From Halomarinibacterium sp041392125 (GTDB lineage Bacteria; Bacteroidota; Bacteroidia; Flavobacteriales; Flavobacteriaceae), in contig JAWKMR010000004.1 of NCBI GenBank assembly GCA_041392125.1, positions 62,001 through 126,000 on the forward strand: DNA of 64,000 nucleotides, read 5' to 3'. The notes below the pieces were generated by a model. That model made no database searches and had not been told where the DNA came from. It saw only the letters and a list, made by a program, of their open reading frames with translations. Both the position numbers and the translations under genes were made by a program. Each line of letters opens with the position of its first letter. Position 1 is the stretch's first letter. Positions 16,240-24,942 of the stretch are shown here, in pieces.

Positions 16240-17421
16240 TTAGCGGTAGTGAAACTCTCCAAGACTACTTTTAATTGTCAATTTTTTTTCTGAAGTAGCT
16301 TCTACCCTTCCTATTATTTGGGCTTTTACGCTGAAAGATGTTGAAATATCTATAATTTGATCGGCAATTTCAGGAGCCACATACAACTCCATGCGATGCC
16401 CCATATTAAACACCTGATACATTTCCTTCCAATCGGTTTTGCTTTCCTTTTGAATTAATTGGAACAAAGGAGGCACTGGAAATAAATTATCTTTTACAAT
16501 ATGAAGGTTTTCTACAAAATGAAGAATCTTGGTTTGTGCCCCACCACTGCAATGCACCATGCCGTGAAGTTTGGTTTTATCTACTTCGGAAAGGATTTTC
16601 TTGATAATAGGCGCATAGGTTCTTGTAGGCGAAAGCACCAATTTTCCGGCATTGATAGGGCTTCCCTCTACCGAATCGGTTAGTTTTTTGGAGCCTGAAT
16701 ACACTAAATCGGAAGGAACAGAAGCATCAAAACTCTCCGGGTATTTTTTGGCTAATTCCTTTGCAAAAACGTCATGCCGTGCTGAAGTTAAGCCATTGCT
16801 TCCCATACCACCGTTGTATTCCGTTTCATAGGTAGCTTGACCGAAAGAAGCCAATCCAACAATCACGTCTCCCGGTTGAATGTTGGCATTATCAATAACC
16901 TCGCTTCGTTTCATACGAGCGGTTACCGTAGAATCTACAATAAGGGTTCGCACCAAATCGCCCACATCGGCAGTTTCGCCACCCGTACTATGGATGGTTA
17001 CACCAAATTTCTTCAATTCGGAAATAAGTTCTTCGGTACCATTAATAATGGCCGAAATTACTTCTCCGGGAATCAGGTTTTTATTTCTACCTATGGTGGA
17101 AGATAACAGAATATCATCTACAGCCCCTACACACAGCAAATCGTCTATATTCATGATGAGTGCGTCCTGGGCGATACCCTTCCAAACAGAAAGATCACCT
17201 GTTTCTTTCCAATACATATAGGCCAGCGATGATTTGGTTCCGGCCCCATCGGCATGCATCACCAAACAATGGTCCTTGCTTCCTGTTAAAAAATCGGGAA
17301 CAATTTTACAAAATGCCTTAGGAAACAAGCCTTTATCTACATTTTTGATGGCGTTATGAACGTCTTCTTTCGCGGCAGAAACCCCGCGTTGGGCATATCG
17401 TTTGGAAACTTCGTTGCTCAT
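16240..17421 (-). CDS. purM: Phosphoribosylformylglycinamidine cyclo-ligase (AIR synthase)
   Basis: 393 residues with the PurM N-terminal (AIRS) and C-terminal domains. Typical segments are YAQRGVSAAKEDVHNAI at the N-terminus, HADGAGTKSSLAY for ATP binding, DALIMNIDDLLCVGA, and later HCSGGAQTKI and FNMGHRMELYV. It closes the imidazole ring to make AIR in purine synthesis. This long Bacteroidota-type PurM is more divergent than the E. coli enzyme (about 345 aa). No other pur gene lies nearby, so regulation appears independent. Confidence 0.93.
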   Translation of the reverse strand: MSNEVSKRYAQRGVSAAKEDVHNAIKNVDKGLFPKAFCKIVPDFLTGSKDHCLVMHADGAGTKSSLAYMYWKETGDLSVWKGIAQDALIMNIDDLLCVGAVDDILLSSTIGRNKNLIPGEVISAIINGTEELISELKKFGVTIHSTGGETADVGDLVRTLIVDSTVTARMKRSEVIDNANIQPGDVIVGLASFGQATYETEYNGGMGSNGLTSARHDVFAKELAKKYPESFDASVPSDLVYSGSKKLTDSVEGSPINAGKLVLSPTRTYAPIIKKILSEVDKTKLHGMVHCSGGAQTKILHFVENLHIVKDNLFPVPPLFQLIQKESKTDWKEMYQVFNMGHRMELYVAPEIADQIIDISTSFSVKAQIIGRVEATSEKKLTIKSSLGEFHYR

Positions 17422-17530
17422 AGGGCAAAGGTAAAAAAAGAAAAGGGTATTTAATTATTACACCAATATCTATTTTGAAAGTAAAATTTTGTATCTTAAC
17501 AACTAATAAATACCTTAAAATCAATTCATC

Positions 17531-18226
17531 ATGAAAACAACAATTCCTATGAGGAGAGGAATTAGAGTATTTCTTCTTCTTTCATTTATTTTTATGGGAA
17601 ACATAAACAGTATGTTTGCTCAAGATTTATAGTCATATTTTATTGAGATTAAAGAAGGATATGAGCTAGGTACTGTAAATAAAACCATAAATGCAGACCA
17701 GACTCTTAACTTGTCTATGGCAAATACTTCTTTTGCTTCATTTGATGCTAATGCGGGAAATGATGAAACTATTAATAAAAATGAAACTATCACCATTAAT
17801 GCTGGTGATATTAACCAAAGTGCTATTTATAACTGGTATGATCCAGAAGGGAACCTCCTTTATACAGGAACAGACCTTACCATTACACCACAAATGACTA
17901 AAACATATAAATTGGAGGTAGTTTCTAGTATAAGTGGCTTCAAGGACTATGATGAGGTTACAGTAAGCGTAAACCCATATTTTATAGATACACTTATTCC
18001 AAATCCAGCCTCTTCACAAGTAACAGTAAATTATTTGATAGATGGTTGTTCTTCTGCCTATTTAATGCTGGTTAATACACAAACAGGCTCTAGCGACAAT
18101 TATATACTGGATGTTACTACCTCAAATACAAGCATAGACATTAGTGCTTATAATACAGGCTTATACTCCATCATCCTTATTTGTGACGGGGAAATACAGA
18201 ATTCCAAAACCCTAATAAAAGAATAG
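17531..18226 (+). pseudogene. T9SS sorting-domain protein interrupted by an in-frame amber codon
   Basis: An ATG at 17531 opens a 33-codon signal peptide (FLLLSFIFMGNINSMFAQ) that ends at TAG (17630-17632). The same frame then continues without interruption to a stop at 18226. The downstream part has an Ig-like segment (AIYNWYDPEGNLLYTGTD; TKTYKLEV; KDYDEVTVSV) and a type A T9SS C-terminal sorting domain (DTLIPNPASSQVTVNYL to KTLIKE). Such endings normally close much longer surface proteins, so this may also be internally deleted. A TTG at 17711 could restart translation, but the product would lack a signal peptide. The base call at 17630-17632 should be treated cautiously. Confidence 0.75.
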
Positions 18227-18228
18227 TT

Positions 18229-18924
18229 ATGAAAAAAATACTTGTTTTAGCTCTTTTATTTTTTTCCCTTGATGGGATAGCGCAAGACCCAAGGCTGTTT
18301 GATAATGATTGGTATTTAAGCCAATTAGTAATTGATGGGGTAATATATCCTGCTCCATATAATACAGAAGTTCCTTATGTTCCTCTTAATATTGATCAAA
18401 GTTATCTTCTAACGTATCTTTGTGAATTATCTGCTATTGTAGGTAACGATATTCAAGTTACTAATGAGTTAATAAATGTTCCAGAATTTGGCGTTTTTAC
18501 AGGAGAAAGTTGCCAAATGGAGGAAAACATTTCTTATTCCAACTTATATTACAATGGCTTTTTTGAATTTCAACTGCCCAATAGAACCTATTTATATTCC
18601 ATATTGGAACAAGGAGACAATCTACAGCTAACCTTAGATAACATTAATGGAGATAAGGCTATTTATGGAAATGTACTATTGGCAAACTCAAGCTTTTATT
18701 TGCCTCATGTTACTATGTTCCCCAATCCTGTAAAAGACAAGTTAACAATAGAGAGCCAAGCACTTATTTTTAGTACTACTTTTTATGACCTATTTGGCAG
18801 AAAAATCATGTCATTTAAAAATAGATTAAATGAAATTTCTATGAGCCATTTACCAAAAGGGTTGCTTCTAATAGTAATTGAAACAGAAAAAGGAACGGTT
18901 ATTAAAAAAATAATTAAGGAATAA
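18229..18924 (+). CDS. Secreted protein with T9SS type A sorting domain
   Basis: 231 residues with a Sec signal peptide (KKILVLALLFFSLDGIAQ). The middle part (NDWYLSQLVIDGVIYPAP through DNLQLTLDNINGDKAIYG) is a beta-rich domain with an early Trp, found in many secreted Bacteroidota proteins, of unknown function. The C-terminus is a type A sorting signal: MFPNPVKDKLTIES, FYDLFGRKI, LPKGLLLIVIETEKG, and a Lys-rich end. It starts 2 bases after the amber-interrupted gene and presumably shares its transcript; a terminator follows directly. Confidence 0.85.
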   Translation: MKKILVLALLFFSLDGIAQDPRLFDNDWYLSQLVIDGVIYPAPYNTEVPYVPLNIDQSYLLTYLCELSAIVGNDIQVTNELINVPEFGVFTGESCQMEENISYSNLYYNGFFEFQLPNRTYLYSILEQGDNLQLTLDNINGDKAIYGNVLLANSSFYLPHVTMFPNPVKDKLTIESQALIFSTTFYDLFGRKIMSFKNRLNEISMSHLPKGLLLIVIETEKGTVIKKIIKE

Positions 18925-18926
18925 AA

Positions 18927-18952
18927 AAAGACCGCTTTAAAGCGGTCTTTTA
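18927..18952. terminator. Bidirectional terminator between T9SS gene and glnN
   Basis: GACCGCTTTAAAGCGGTC (18930-18947) is a perfect palindrome flanked by A-run and T-run, so it can stop both the rightward T9SS transcript and the leftward glnN transcript. Confidence 0.85.
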
Positions 18953-18954
18953 CG

Positions 18955-21141
18955 TTATCGTGTAAATAACAATTCTCTATACTTGGTCAACGGCCATAGC
19001 TCATCATCTACTAACAATTCCAGTTTATCACAATGATACCGAATTTCATCGAAGAAAGGTTTTACCTTTTCGCAATATGCAAACGCTCTCTTCTCCATAT
19101 TGTCAATTTTGTTAGCCTTTTTACGTTCTTCAATCATGGCCGTAATACTGGCGTTTATTTTTAAAATATGCTCACTTATTTCTTCAATGAGTTGCATTTG
19201 TTCGGCCGCCACTTTTTTGAACCCGGTACCGTAGATTTCTTTTAATCCGCGTACGTTTTCAATTAAAATATTTTGGTATCGGATGGCCGTAGGAATTACA
19301 TGATTGCGGGCAATGTCCCCAAGGATACGTCCTTCAATTTGAATTCGCTTAGCATATTCTTCCACTTCAATTTCGTGACGGGCTTCAATCTCTACTTTAT
19401 TTAAAATCCCCAATTCCTCATACAAAGCAATCGATTTTTTGGAATGTTTTGCTTTTAACGCTTCCGGAGTGGTTTTATGATTGCTCAAACCACGCTTTTT
19501 AGCTTCTTTTTCCCAAGCTTCGCCATAGCCATCGCCTTCAAAACGGATACGTTTTGATTGTTTAATATACTCTCTTAATACATTGAAAATGGCATCGTCT
19601 TTCTTCATTTTCTTTTCGTCAATCAACACATCCACTTCAGCTTTAAAATCAATTAATTGTTTGGCTACGATAGCATTTAAAACCGTCATCGGGTTAGCAC
19701 AATTGGCTGAAGAGCCTACGGCGCGTAATTCAAATTTATTGCCCGTAAAGGCAAAGGGAGAGGTACGGTTACGATCGGTATTATCTAATAAGATTTCGGG
19801 AATTTTACCCACCACATTTAGCTTCAGGTCAGTTTTTTCCTGAGGGGAAAGTTTCCCGTCGGTTACTTTTTCCAATTCGTCCAAAACTTCGGTTAATTGC
19901 GAACCAATAAATACCGAAATAATGGCCGGTGGCGCTTCGTTGGCTCCTAAACGATGGTCGTTACTGGCGCTGGCAATAGAGGCACGCAATAGTTCTTCAT
20001 ATTCATTTACCGCCTTGATAGTATTGATAAAGAAGGTTAAAAACTGAAGGTTTTTCATGGGAGTGCTTCCCGGGCTCAATAAATTCGTTCCGGTACTAGT
20101 GGCCAATGACCAGTTGTTGTGTTTTCCACTTCCGTTGATTCCGGCAAACGGTTTTTCGTGAAAAAGCACTTTAAAATTATGTCTATCTGCCACCTTGGTC
20201 ATCACATCCATTAATAAGGAGTTGTGGTCCACGGCCAGGTTGGCTTCTTCAAAAATAGGAGCCAACTCAAATTGGTTAGGAGCTACTTCGTTATGACGTG
20301 TTTTCACAGGGATACCGAGTAACATACATTCGGTTTCCAAGTCTCGCATATAATTAAGTACTCTGGTAGGAATAGAACCAAAATAGTGATCGTCTAATTG
20401 TTGTCCCTTGGCCGAAGCGTGACCTAATAGGGTTCTTCCTGCTAATGAAATATCGGGTCTGGAAGCTGCCAGGGATCTGTCTATCAAGAAATACTCTTGC
20501 TCCCAACCCAAGGTCGCTACAACCTTTGTTACATTTTTATCGAAGTATTTTGCCACAGCTGTTGCTGCTTGATCTACCGCTTGTAATGAACGTAGCAAAG
20601 GTGTTTTATTGTCTAATGCTTCTCCTGTATATGCCACAAAAACGGTAGGAATACAAAGCGTAGTTCCATAAATAAATGCCGGAGACGTTGGGTCCCAGGC
20701 GGTATATCCCCGTGCTTCAAAAGTATTTCGAATTCCACCATTAGGAAAACTGGAGGCGTCCGGTTCTTGCTGTACTAATTGCCCACCACCAAATTTTTCA
20801 ATGGCCATCCCACCATCAATCGTTTCAAAAAAGGCATCATGCTTTTCGGCAGTAGCTCCTGTTAAAGGCTGAAACCAGTGCGTATAATGCGTAGCACCTT
20901 TACTAATGGCCCATTCTTTCATCCCTGTGGAAACGTGATCGGCAACGGTACGGTCAATTTTAGAACCGTTCACCATAGCATCCATGACACTTTTGAAAGA
21001 ATCTTTGGTAAGGTATTGACGCATGGCCGTTTCATTAAACACATTAGTTCCAAAAATTTCGGAACGACGTGGTGGTTCATTGACTGTAACCGGCTTGCGA
21101 TTGAAGGTTTCGTAGATTGCTTTAAAACGTAAGGTAGACAT
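18955..21141 (-). CDS. glnN: Glutamine synthetase type III
   Basis: 728 residues, the length typical of GSIII and much longer than GSI (about 470). GSIII features include the N-terminal PPRRSEIFGTNVFNE, HWFQPLTGATAEKHDAF, the ATP/glutamate site around NGSGKHNNWSLATSTG, and the RNRTSPFAFTGNKFELRAVG segment. It makes glutamine from glutamate and ammonia as a large dodecamer in the cytosol. No glutamate synthase or PII gene is adjacent. The upstream region holds a -7 box and two identical ATACCCCCTA boxes that may respond to nitrogen status. Confidence 0.96.
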   Translation of the reverse strand: MSTLRFKAIYETFNRKPVTVNEPPRRSEIFGTNVFNETAMRQYLTKDSFKSVMDAMVNGSKIDRTVADHVSTGMKEWAISKGATHYTHWFQPLTGATAEKHDAFFETIDGGMAIEKFGGGQLVQQEPDASSFPNGGIRNTFEARGYTAWDPTSPAFIYGTTLCIPTVFVAYTGEALDNKTPLLRSLQAVDQAATAVAKYFDKNVTKVVATLGWEQEYFLIDRSLAASRPDISLAGRTLLGHASAKGQQLDDHYFGSIPTRVLNYMRDLETECMLLGIPVKTRHNEVAPNQFELAPIFEEANLAVDHNSLLMDVMTKVADRHNFKVLFHEKPFAGINGSGKHNNWSLATSTGTNLLSPGSTPMKNLQFLTFFINTIKAVNEYEELLRASIASASNDHRLGANEAPPAIISVFIGSQLTEVLDELEKVTDGKLSPQEKTDLKLNVVGKIPEILLDNTDRNRTSPFAFTGNKFELRAVGSSANCANPMTVLNAIVAKQLIDFKAEVDVLIDEKKMKKDDAIFNVLREYIKQSKRIRFEGDGYGEAWEKEAKKRGLSNHKTTPEALKAKHSKKSIALYEELGILNKVEIEARHEIEVEEYAKRIQIEGRILGDIARNHVIPTAIRYQNILIENVRGLKEIYGTGFKKVAAEQMQLIEEISEHILKINASITAMIEERKKANKIDNMEKRAFAYCEKVKPFFDEIRYHCDKLELLVDDELWPLTKYRELLFTR

Positions 21142-21181
21142 ATTTTTTGGGTTTTATTGAATACTATTAACTAAGACGGTG

Positions 21182-21189
21182 CAAAAATA
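21182..21189 (-). promoter_or_regulatory. Candidate glnN -7 box (TATTTTTG)
   Basis: On the minus strand TATTTTTG matches TAnnTTTG about 40 bases upstream of the glnN start. The position where a -33 element should lie is occupied by the TAGGGGGTAT box at 21204-21213, suggesting activator-dependent transcription. Confidence 0.5.
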
Positions 21190-21203
21190 TGTCAATTTTA
21201 TAA

Positions 21204-21266
21204 ATACCCCCTATTTTTTAATCTAAATTTTATTTAAAAAGCAAATAATTATCAACATACCCCCTA
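21204..21266 (-). promoter_or_regulatory. Paired TAGGGGGTAT boxes upstream of glnN
   Basis: Two identical 10-base copies lie at 21204-21213 and 21257-21266 (ATACCCCCTA on the plus strand). Start-to-start spacing is 53 bases, about five helical turns. The proximal copy overlaps the expected -33 position of the candidate promoter. The regulator is unknown. Confidence 0.5.
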
Positions 21267-21319
21267 AAAAAGTTAATAAACCTTTATAAAAGTGTCTTTA
21301 AATGAAAGATAGCCCTATT

Positions 21320-22276
21320 TTATCCGGAAAAAGCCATACTAGTAAATATGGCATAGGCAATGACTAAAAGCAACCCTTTTACACGGCCAATTTCATACTT
21401 TTTAGGAAGGAAGATAAAAGGAAGTAAAATGGCAGCAAAGCCTAGCATCCAAAAAATATCATTGCTTAATACCGCTTCACTTTTCACACTAACCGGCTGA
21501 ATAATAGATGTAATACCCAACACACAACAGATGTTAAAAATATTAGAACCTATAAGATTGCCTAAAGAAATTGCTTTCTCTTTTTTCATCGCTGCAATTA
21601 CTGAAGCCGCCAACTCCGGTACACTGGTGCCTACAGCGATCATCGTTACAGCTATTACCCGCTCACTTACCCCCATGGCTACCGCCAAATCTACAGCACC
21701 TTTTACTAGTAATTCACTACCCCCCCATAAAGCAACACCGCCAATTAGCAGCCATACTATAATTTTAAAGTTGGACACTACCGCAAGAGCATCGTTTGTT
21801 ACTTCTTCTGCAGAAACATCTGCATTATGATTTTTTCTTGCGCGCGAAATTAGCAGCCACAAGTATATTACTAAAAGACTTAATAAGCCTATTCCTTCTG
21901 TTCTTGTAAGTAGGTGACCGCTTTTCAGAAGCACAAATAAAGCAACAGAGGCTACTACCATAATAGGCCAGTTCAGTTTGTAGAAATCCTTATCGATGGC
22001 CAGTGGTCCAATAACGGCAGTAATCCCTAAGACCAATCCTATATTTGCAATATTACTCCCTATAACATTTCCTAATGCAATATCGCTAAACCCTGACAAA
22101 GCTGCATTTAAACTAACCAAAAGTTCGGGAGCGGAGGTAGCAAAAGAAACAACTGTTAAGCCAATGACCATTTTAGACAATTTCAATTTAAAAGAAAGTG
22201 CCACCGAAGACCGAACTAAAAATTCGCCTCCAACCACCAGTAAAGTAAGTCCTAAAAAAATGTAAACGATGCTCAT
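21320..22276 (-). CDS. Calcium/sodium antiporter (CaCA family, YrbG-like)
   Basis: 318 residues from the ATG at 22276; the in-frame ATG at 22309 would add 11 non-hydrophobic residues before helix 1. About ten membrane segments form two inverted Na_Ca_ex repeats. Each repeat contains the alpha-repeat signature: SFATSAPELLVSL with GNVIGSNIANI in the first, and GTSVPELAASVIAA with GNLIGSNIFNI in the second. Acidic residues in these repeats coordinate Ca2+/Na+. It probably exports Ca2+ in exchange for Na+ or H+. Transcribed divergently from the BlaI-like regulator. Confidence 0.93.
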   Translation of the reverse strand: MSIVYIFLGLTLLVVGGEFLVRSSVALSFKLKLSKMVIGLTVVSFATSAPELLVSLNAALSGFSDIALGNVIGSNIANIGLVLGITAVIGPLAIDKDFYKLNWPIMVVASVALFVLLKSGHLLTRTEGIGLLSLLVIYLWLLISRARKNHNADVSAEEVTNDALAVVSNFKIIVWLLIGGVALWGGSELLVKGAVDLAVAMGVSERVIAVTMIAVGTSVPELAASVIAAMKKEKAISLGNLIGSNIFNICCVLGITSIIQPVSVKSEAVLSNDIFWMLGFAAILLPFIFLPKKYEIGRVKGLLLVIAYAIFTSMAFSG

Positions 22277-22353
22277 AGTTTGGGTAAAGGGCGAAGATAA
22301 TAATTCCAAAAATGGAATGGAGGACTTAGAAAAAAAAATATGAATACAATATT

Positions 22354-22412
22354 TAACTAAAAATTAAGTTATTTAACTATAAATATAGTTGTAAAACTAA
22401 AAAAATAGTTTT
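22354..22412. promoter_or_regulatory. Candidate BlaI-type operators (three dyads)
   Basis: Three AACTA/TAGTT-type dyads lie upstream of the blaI-like start: TAACT (22354-22358) with AGTTA (22367-22371); AACTAT (22375-22380) with ATAGTT (22385-22390); and AAAACTA (22393-22399) with TAGTTTT (22406-22412). The related BlaI/MecI operators are TACA/TGTA-like dyads; here the half-site appears to be AACTA. The last dyad abuts the -7 box. Confidence 0.55.
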
Positions 22413-22419
22413 AAGTTTG
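22412..22419 (+). promoter_or_regulatory. Candidate -7 box (TAAGTTTG) for blaI-like gene
   Basis: TAAGTTTG matches TAnnTTTG and ends only 4 bases before the ATG at 22424, implying a leaderless or nearly leaderless transcript. It overlaps the edge of the nearest operator dyad. Confidence 0.5.
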
Positions 22420-22423
22420 AACT

Positions 22424-22780
22424 ATGGAACCATTAACTAATAAAGAAGAGGAGGTCATGCACAGTCTTTGGAAGCTTGAAAAGGCTTTTGTAAAAGAACT
22501 GATGGCTATTTTACCCAAAGAAAATCATTATAACACCATATCTACCATTGTGCGCAATCTAGAAGAAAAAGGGTATGTAGCCCATATAGCCTTCGGAAAG
22601 ACACATCAGTATTATCCACTCATTACCAAAGAGGATTATACCAAAGGGGTTATGAAATTGGCTTCGCAAAAGTTTTTTAATAACAGTTACAAAAACATGG
22701 TGTCCTTTTTTGCCAAAGAAGAAAAAATAAGCGCCGACGAGCTACGAGAGATTTTAGAACTTATTGAAAAAAAGAAGTAA
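22424..22780 (+). CDS. BlaI/MecI/CopY family repressor
   Basis: 118 residues, standard for the family. The N-terminal winged helix begins LTNKEEEVMHSLWKLEKAFV and includes NTISTIVRNLEEKGYVAH, the recognition and wing region; the C-terminal helices mediate dimerisation. BlaI-type repressors are cleaved when a cognate M56 sensor protease is activated. The M56 gene starts directly downstream, completing a sensor-repressor pair. In Bacteroidota such pairs are often not tied to a beta-lactamase, and none is seen nearby. Confidence 0.95.
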   Translation: MEPLTNKEEEVMHSLWKLEKAFVKELMAILPKENHYNTISTIVRNLEEKGYVAHIAFGKTHQYYPLITKEDYTKGVMKLASQKFFNNSYKNMVSFFAKEEKISADELREILELIEKKK

Positions 22781-22781
22781 T

Positions 22782-24641
22782 ATGGAGACCCTTATCTATA
22801 TCGTAAAATCTGCCGGAGTCATCGCCCTTTTTTATTTGGTGTACACTACCCTATTAAAAAAGGAAACATTATTTTCAACCAACAGACATTTTTTATTGTC
22901 GGGGATTTTAGGTGCCTTTTTATTTCCGTTATTACAATTTACGAGAACTGTGGTAAAGGAAATTCCTGCTATAGAAAACACACTTTGGGAAGAAACATTT
23001 AATAATCCTACTTCTACTGAAGTTACCACAGCGATTAGCCAACCTTCTTTTTCGTGGTTTACATTTGAAAATGTATTGATTATTGCCTATTTAATAGGTT
23101 TTATATTTTTCTTCGGAAGGTTTGCCTTTCAATTAATACGATTATTGAAATGGCTTATGCAATACCCATCGGAAAGCAAAAATGGCTTCAACATTATAGA
23201 AGTTACTGAAAATTTGGCTCCATTTTCTTTCTTCAATTACATTGTGTACAATCCTTCTCTCCACACCGGTCCGGAGTTAGCCATGATTCTTCAGCACGAA
23301 AAAGTACATGCGAGACAAACCCATTCTATCGATATTCTCATTTCGCACCTATTAATTATAGTACAATGGTTCAACCCCTTGGCTTGGCTTTATAAAAAAA
23401 GCATCGAAGAAAATTTGGAGTATATGGCAGACTATTACACAGTTCATAAAGTCCCGTCCAAAAAAGAGTATCAATTAGCGTTGGTTAAGGCCTCATCAGC
23501 CACAAACATGCCTGCGTTAACCAATTATTTTTATCAATCATTTATCAAAAAACGAATCATTATGTTAAACAAACATCACTCAAAAAAACGAAATGCCTTA
23601 AAAGCCACCTTTATCTTACCCCTTTTAGCCCTTTTCTTATGGAGCTTCAATGTAAAAGAAGTTACGGAATGGGTTACCATTCCTTCAGAAAAAGAGGCAT
23701 TATCTACCTCAAAGGAAAATAATTCGCCGGAAATTACCCCGACCAAGACTACAAATATTTCTGAAGAAATTCCTTCCGAAATAACGCAACAACGCATGCC
23801 AGAAAAGGAGAACTTGGCTGACGAAACTATTTCGTTAATGGAAGAATATCGCGTTAAAATTACCAAAAATACTACCGACAATGAACTTCAAAAAATAAAG
23901 AAGGAGTTGGAAAATAAATTCGGTATCGATTTAAGCTATTCCACCGTTCGAAATGATGCCAAAGAAATTATCTCCCTTTCCATGAACTACAGCGGGAATG
24001 GTAGCAATGGGAATTATCAAGTAACCGACGATAAGGGTATTGAAGAGTTTTTCTTCTTTATCAACGATGAAGGAAAGAGTGGCTTTTGGTCTGAAGCTAC
24101 TGAAGAACGCCGCATAAAACGAATGGAAAAAAGAGTAGAGGAAATGGAAGATCGACGTGAAGAAATGGAGAAACGTACAGAAAAGCGAATGGAAGAAATG
24201 AACGAACGTCGGGAGGAGATGAATGTTAAAAGAATAGAGATGGATAAGCGTCGCAACGAATTAAAAGAAAAAAAGGCCCGAGAAATAATGATTATAAATG
24301 AAAATTTAGCGGAGCTTGAAGAACTTGAAGAGCTTGTAGATGAAACTAAAGAATATGTAATAGCCCGTTCCGGAAGAGGAGATAATACAGTTGCTGTAGT
24401 AAGTAGAGGAAAAGGCGGAATGAGCATCACTAAAAATACTACAGATGCCCAGTTAGCAAAAATGAAAGAAGACTTAGCTTTAAAAAATATAACTTTTTCT
24501 TATAAAAATGTAAAGCGAAATGCCCAAGGTGAAATTACCGGAATTAAATTTACTATGGATGACCATAAAGGATCCAAATCTACTACCGTTGTGAAAGGAG
24601 ATGAAAATGAACCTATAACTGCCATCTTTCTTCAACATTAA
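22782..24641 (+). CDS. M56 family (BlaR1-like) sensor metallopeptidase
   Basis: 619 residues from the ATG at 22782; a TTG at 22764 would overlap the repressor. Membrane segments at the N-terminus, around LIIAYLIGFIFFFGRFAF and at LPLLALFLWSF frame a zinc protease domain with HEKVHARQTHSIDIL and ENLEYMADYYTV (third ligand). The long C-terminal part has no penicillin-binding domain. It contains an Arg/Glu-rich coiled coil (about residues 440-510, repeating EEM/RRE units) between two related segments (ITKNTTDNELQKIKKEL and ITKNTTDAQLAKMKEDL). The stimulus is therefore unlikely to be a beta-lactam; it is unknown. Confidence 0.9.
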   Translation: METLIYIVKSAGVIALFYLVYTTLLKKETLFSTNRHFLLSGILGAFLFPLLQFTRTVVKEIPAIENTLWEETFNNPTSTEVTTAISQPSFSWFTFENVLIIAYLIGFIFFFGRFAFQLIRLLKWLMQYPSESKNGFNIIEVTENLAPFSFFNYIVYNPSLHTGPELAMILQHEKVHARQTHSIDILISHLLIIVQWFNPLAWLYKKSIEENLEYMADYYTVHKVPSKKEYQLALVKASSATNMPALTNYFYQSFIKKRIIMLNKHHSKKRNALKATFILPLLALFLWSFNVKEVTEWVTIPSEKEALSTSKENNSPEITPTKTTNISEEIPSEITQQRMPEKENLADETISLMEEYRVKITKNTTDNELQKIKKELENKFGIDLSYSTVRNDAKEIISLSMNYSGNGSNGNYQVTDDKGIEEFFFFINDEGKSGFWSEATEERRIKRMEKRVEEMEDRREEMEKRTEKRMEEMNERREEMNVKRIEMDKRRNELKEKKAREIMIINENLAELEELEELVDETKEYVIARSGRGDNTVAVVSRGKGGMSITKNTTDAQLAKMKEDLALKNITFSYKNVKRNAQGEITGIKFTMDDHKGSKSTTVVKGDENEPITAIFLQH

Positions 24642-24663
24642 TAGTTTGCATTTTATAAAAATG

Positions 24664-24692
24664 AAAAGCCTCTTTTAAAGGGGCTTTTTATA
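24664..24692 (+). terminator. Terminator after M56 gene
   Basis: AAAAGCCTCTTT (24664-24675) and AAAGGGGCTTTT (24677-24688) form a stem with one T-G pair and the innermost pairs open, followed by Ts. It closes the blaI-M56 operon. Confidence 0.7.
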
Positions 24693-24789
24693 TTTTTGAA
24701 TATGAAATGACCATTAACAAATTCTACAAACCCACCGAAAATGAATAAAAGGGCATTACATCTTCCCCTTTATCAAATATTTTATACAG

Positions 24790-24942
24790 ATGAAAAAATC
24801 ATTTTTCAAAATGTTGGCAAAACTCAACAAAGCACTATTGCCCAGTTTCACCAAAAAAGGAATTGATTTGGCCAAGGCGTCAAAATTTCAGCTTTTAGTG
24901 TTTGGGTATCGTTTATGGGTCACTAAAAATGCCTTGGATTAA
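24790..24942 (+). CDS. Conserved small protein, 50 aa
   Basis: A 50-codon ORF with sequence KKSFFKMLAKLNKALLPSF at the start and FQLLVFGYRLWVTKNALD at the end. I recall near-identical short proteins in many flavobacteria, sometimes labelled SsrA-binding protein. It is far too short to be SmpB and lacks its beta-barrel, so that label is not justified. It is amphipathic and basic. Its stop shares TTAA with the apt stop, as for other genuine gene pairs in this window. Function unknown. Confidence 0.7.
   Translation: MKKSFFKMLAKLNKALLPSFTKKGIDLAKASKFQLLVFGYRLWVTKNALD

Noticed and set aside
24017..24430. Long antisense frame rich in Ser/Arg opposite the M56 gene
   Set aside because: It is the mirror of the repetitive coiled-coil codons of the sense gene; no start context or family match.
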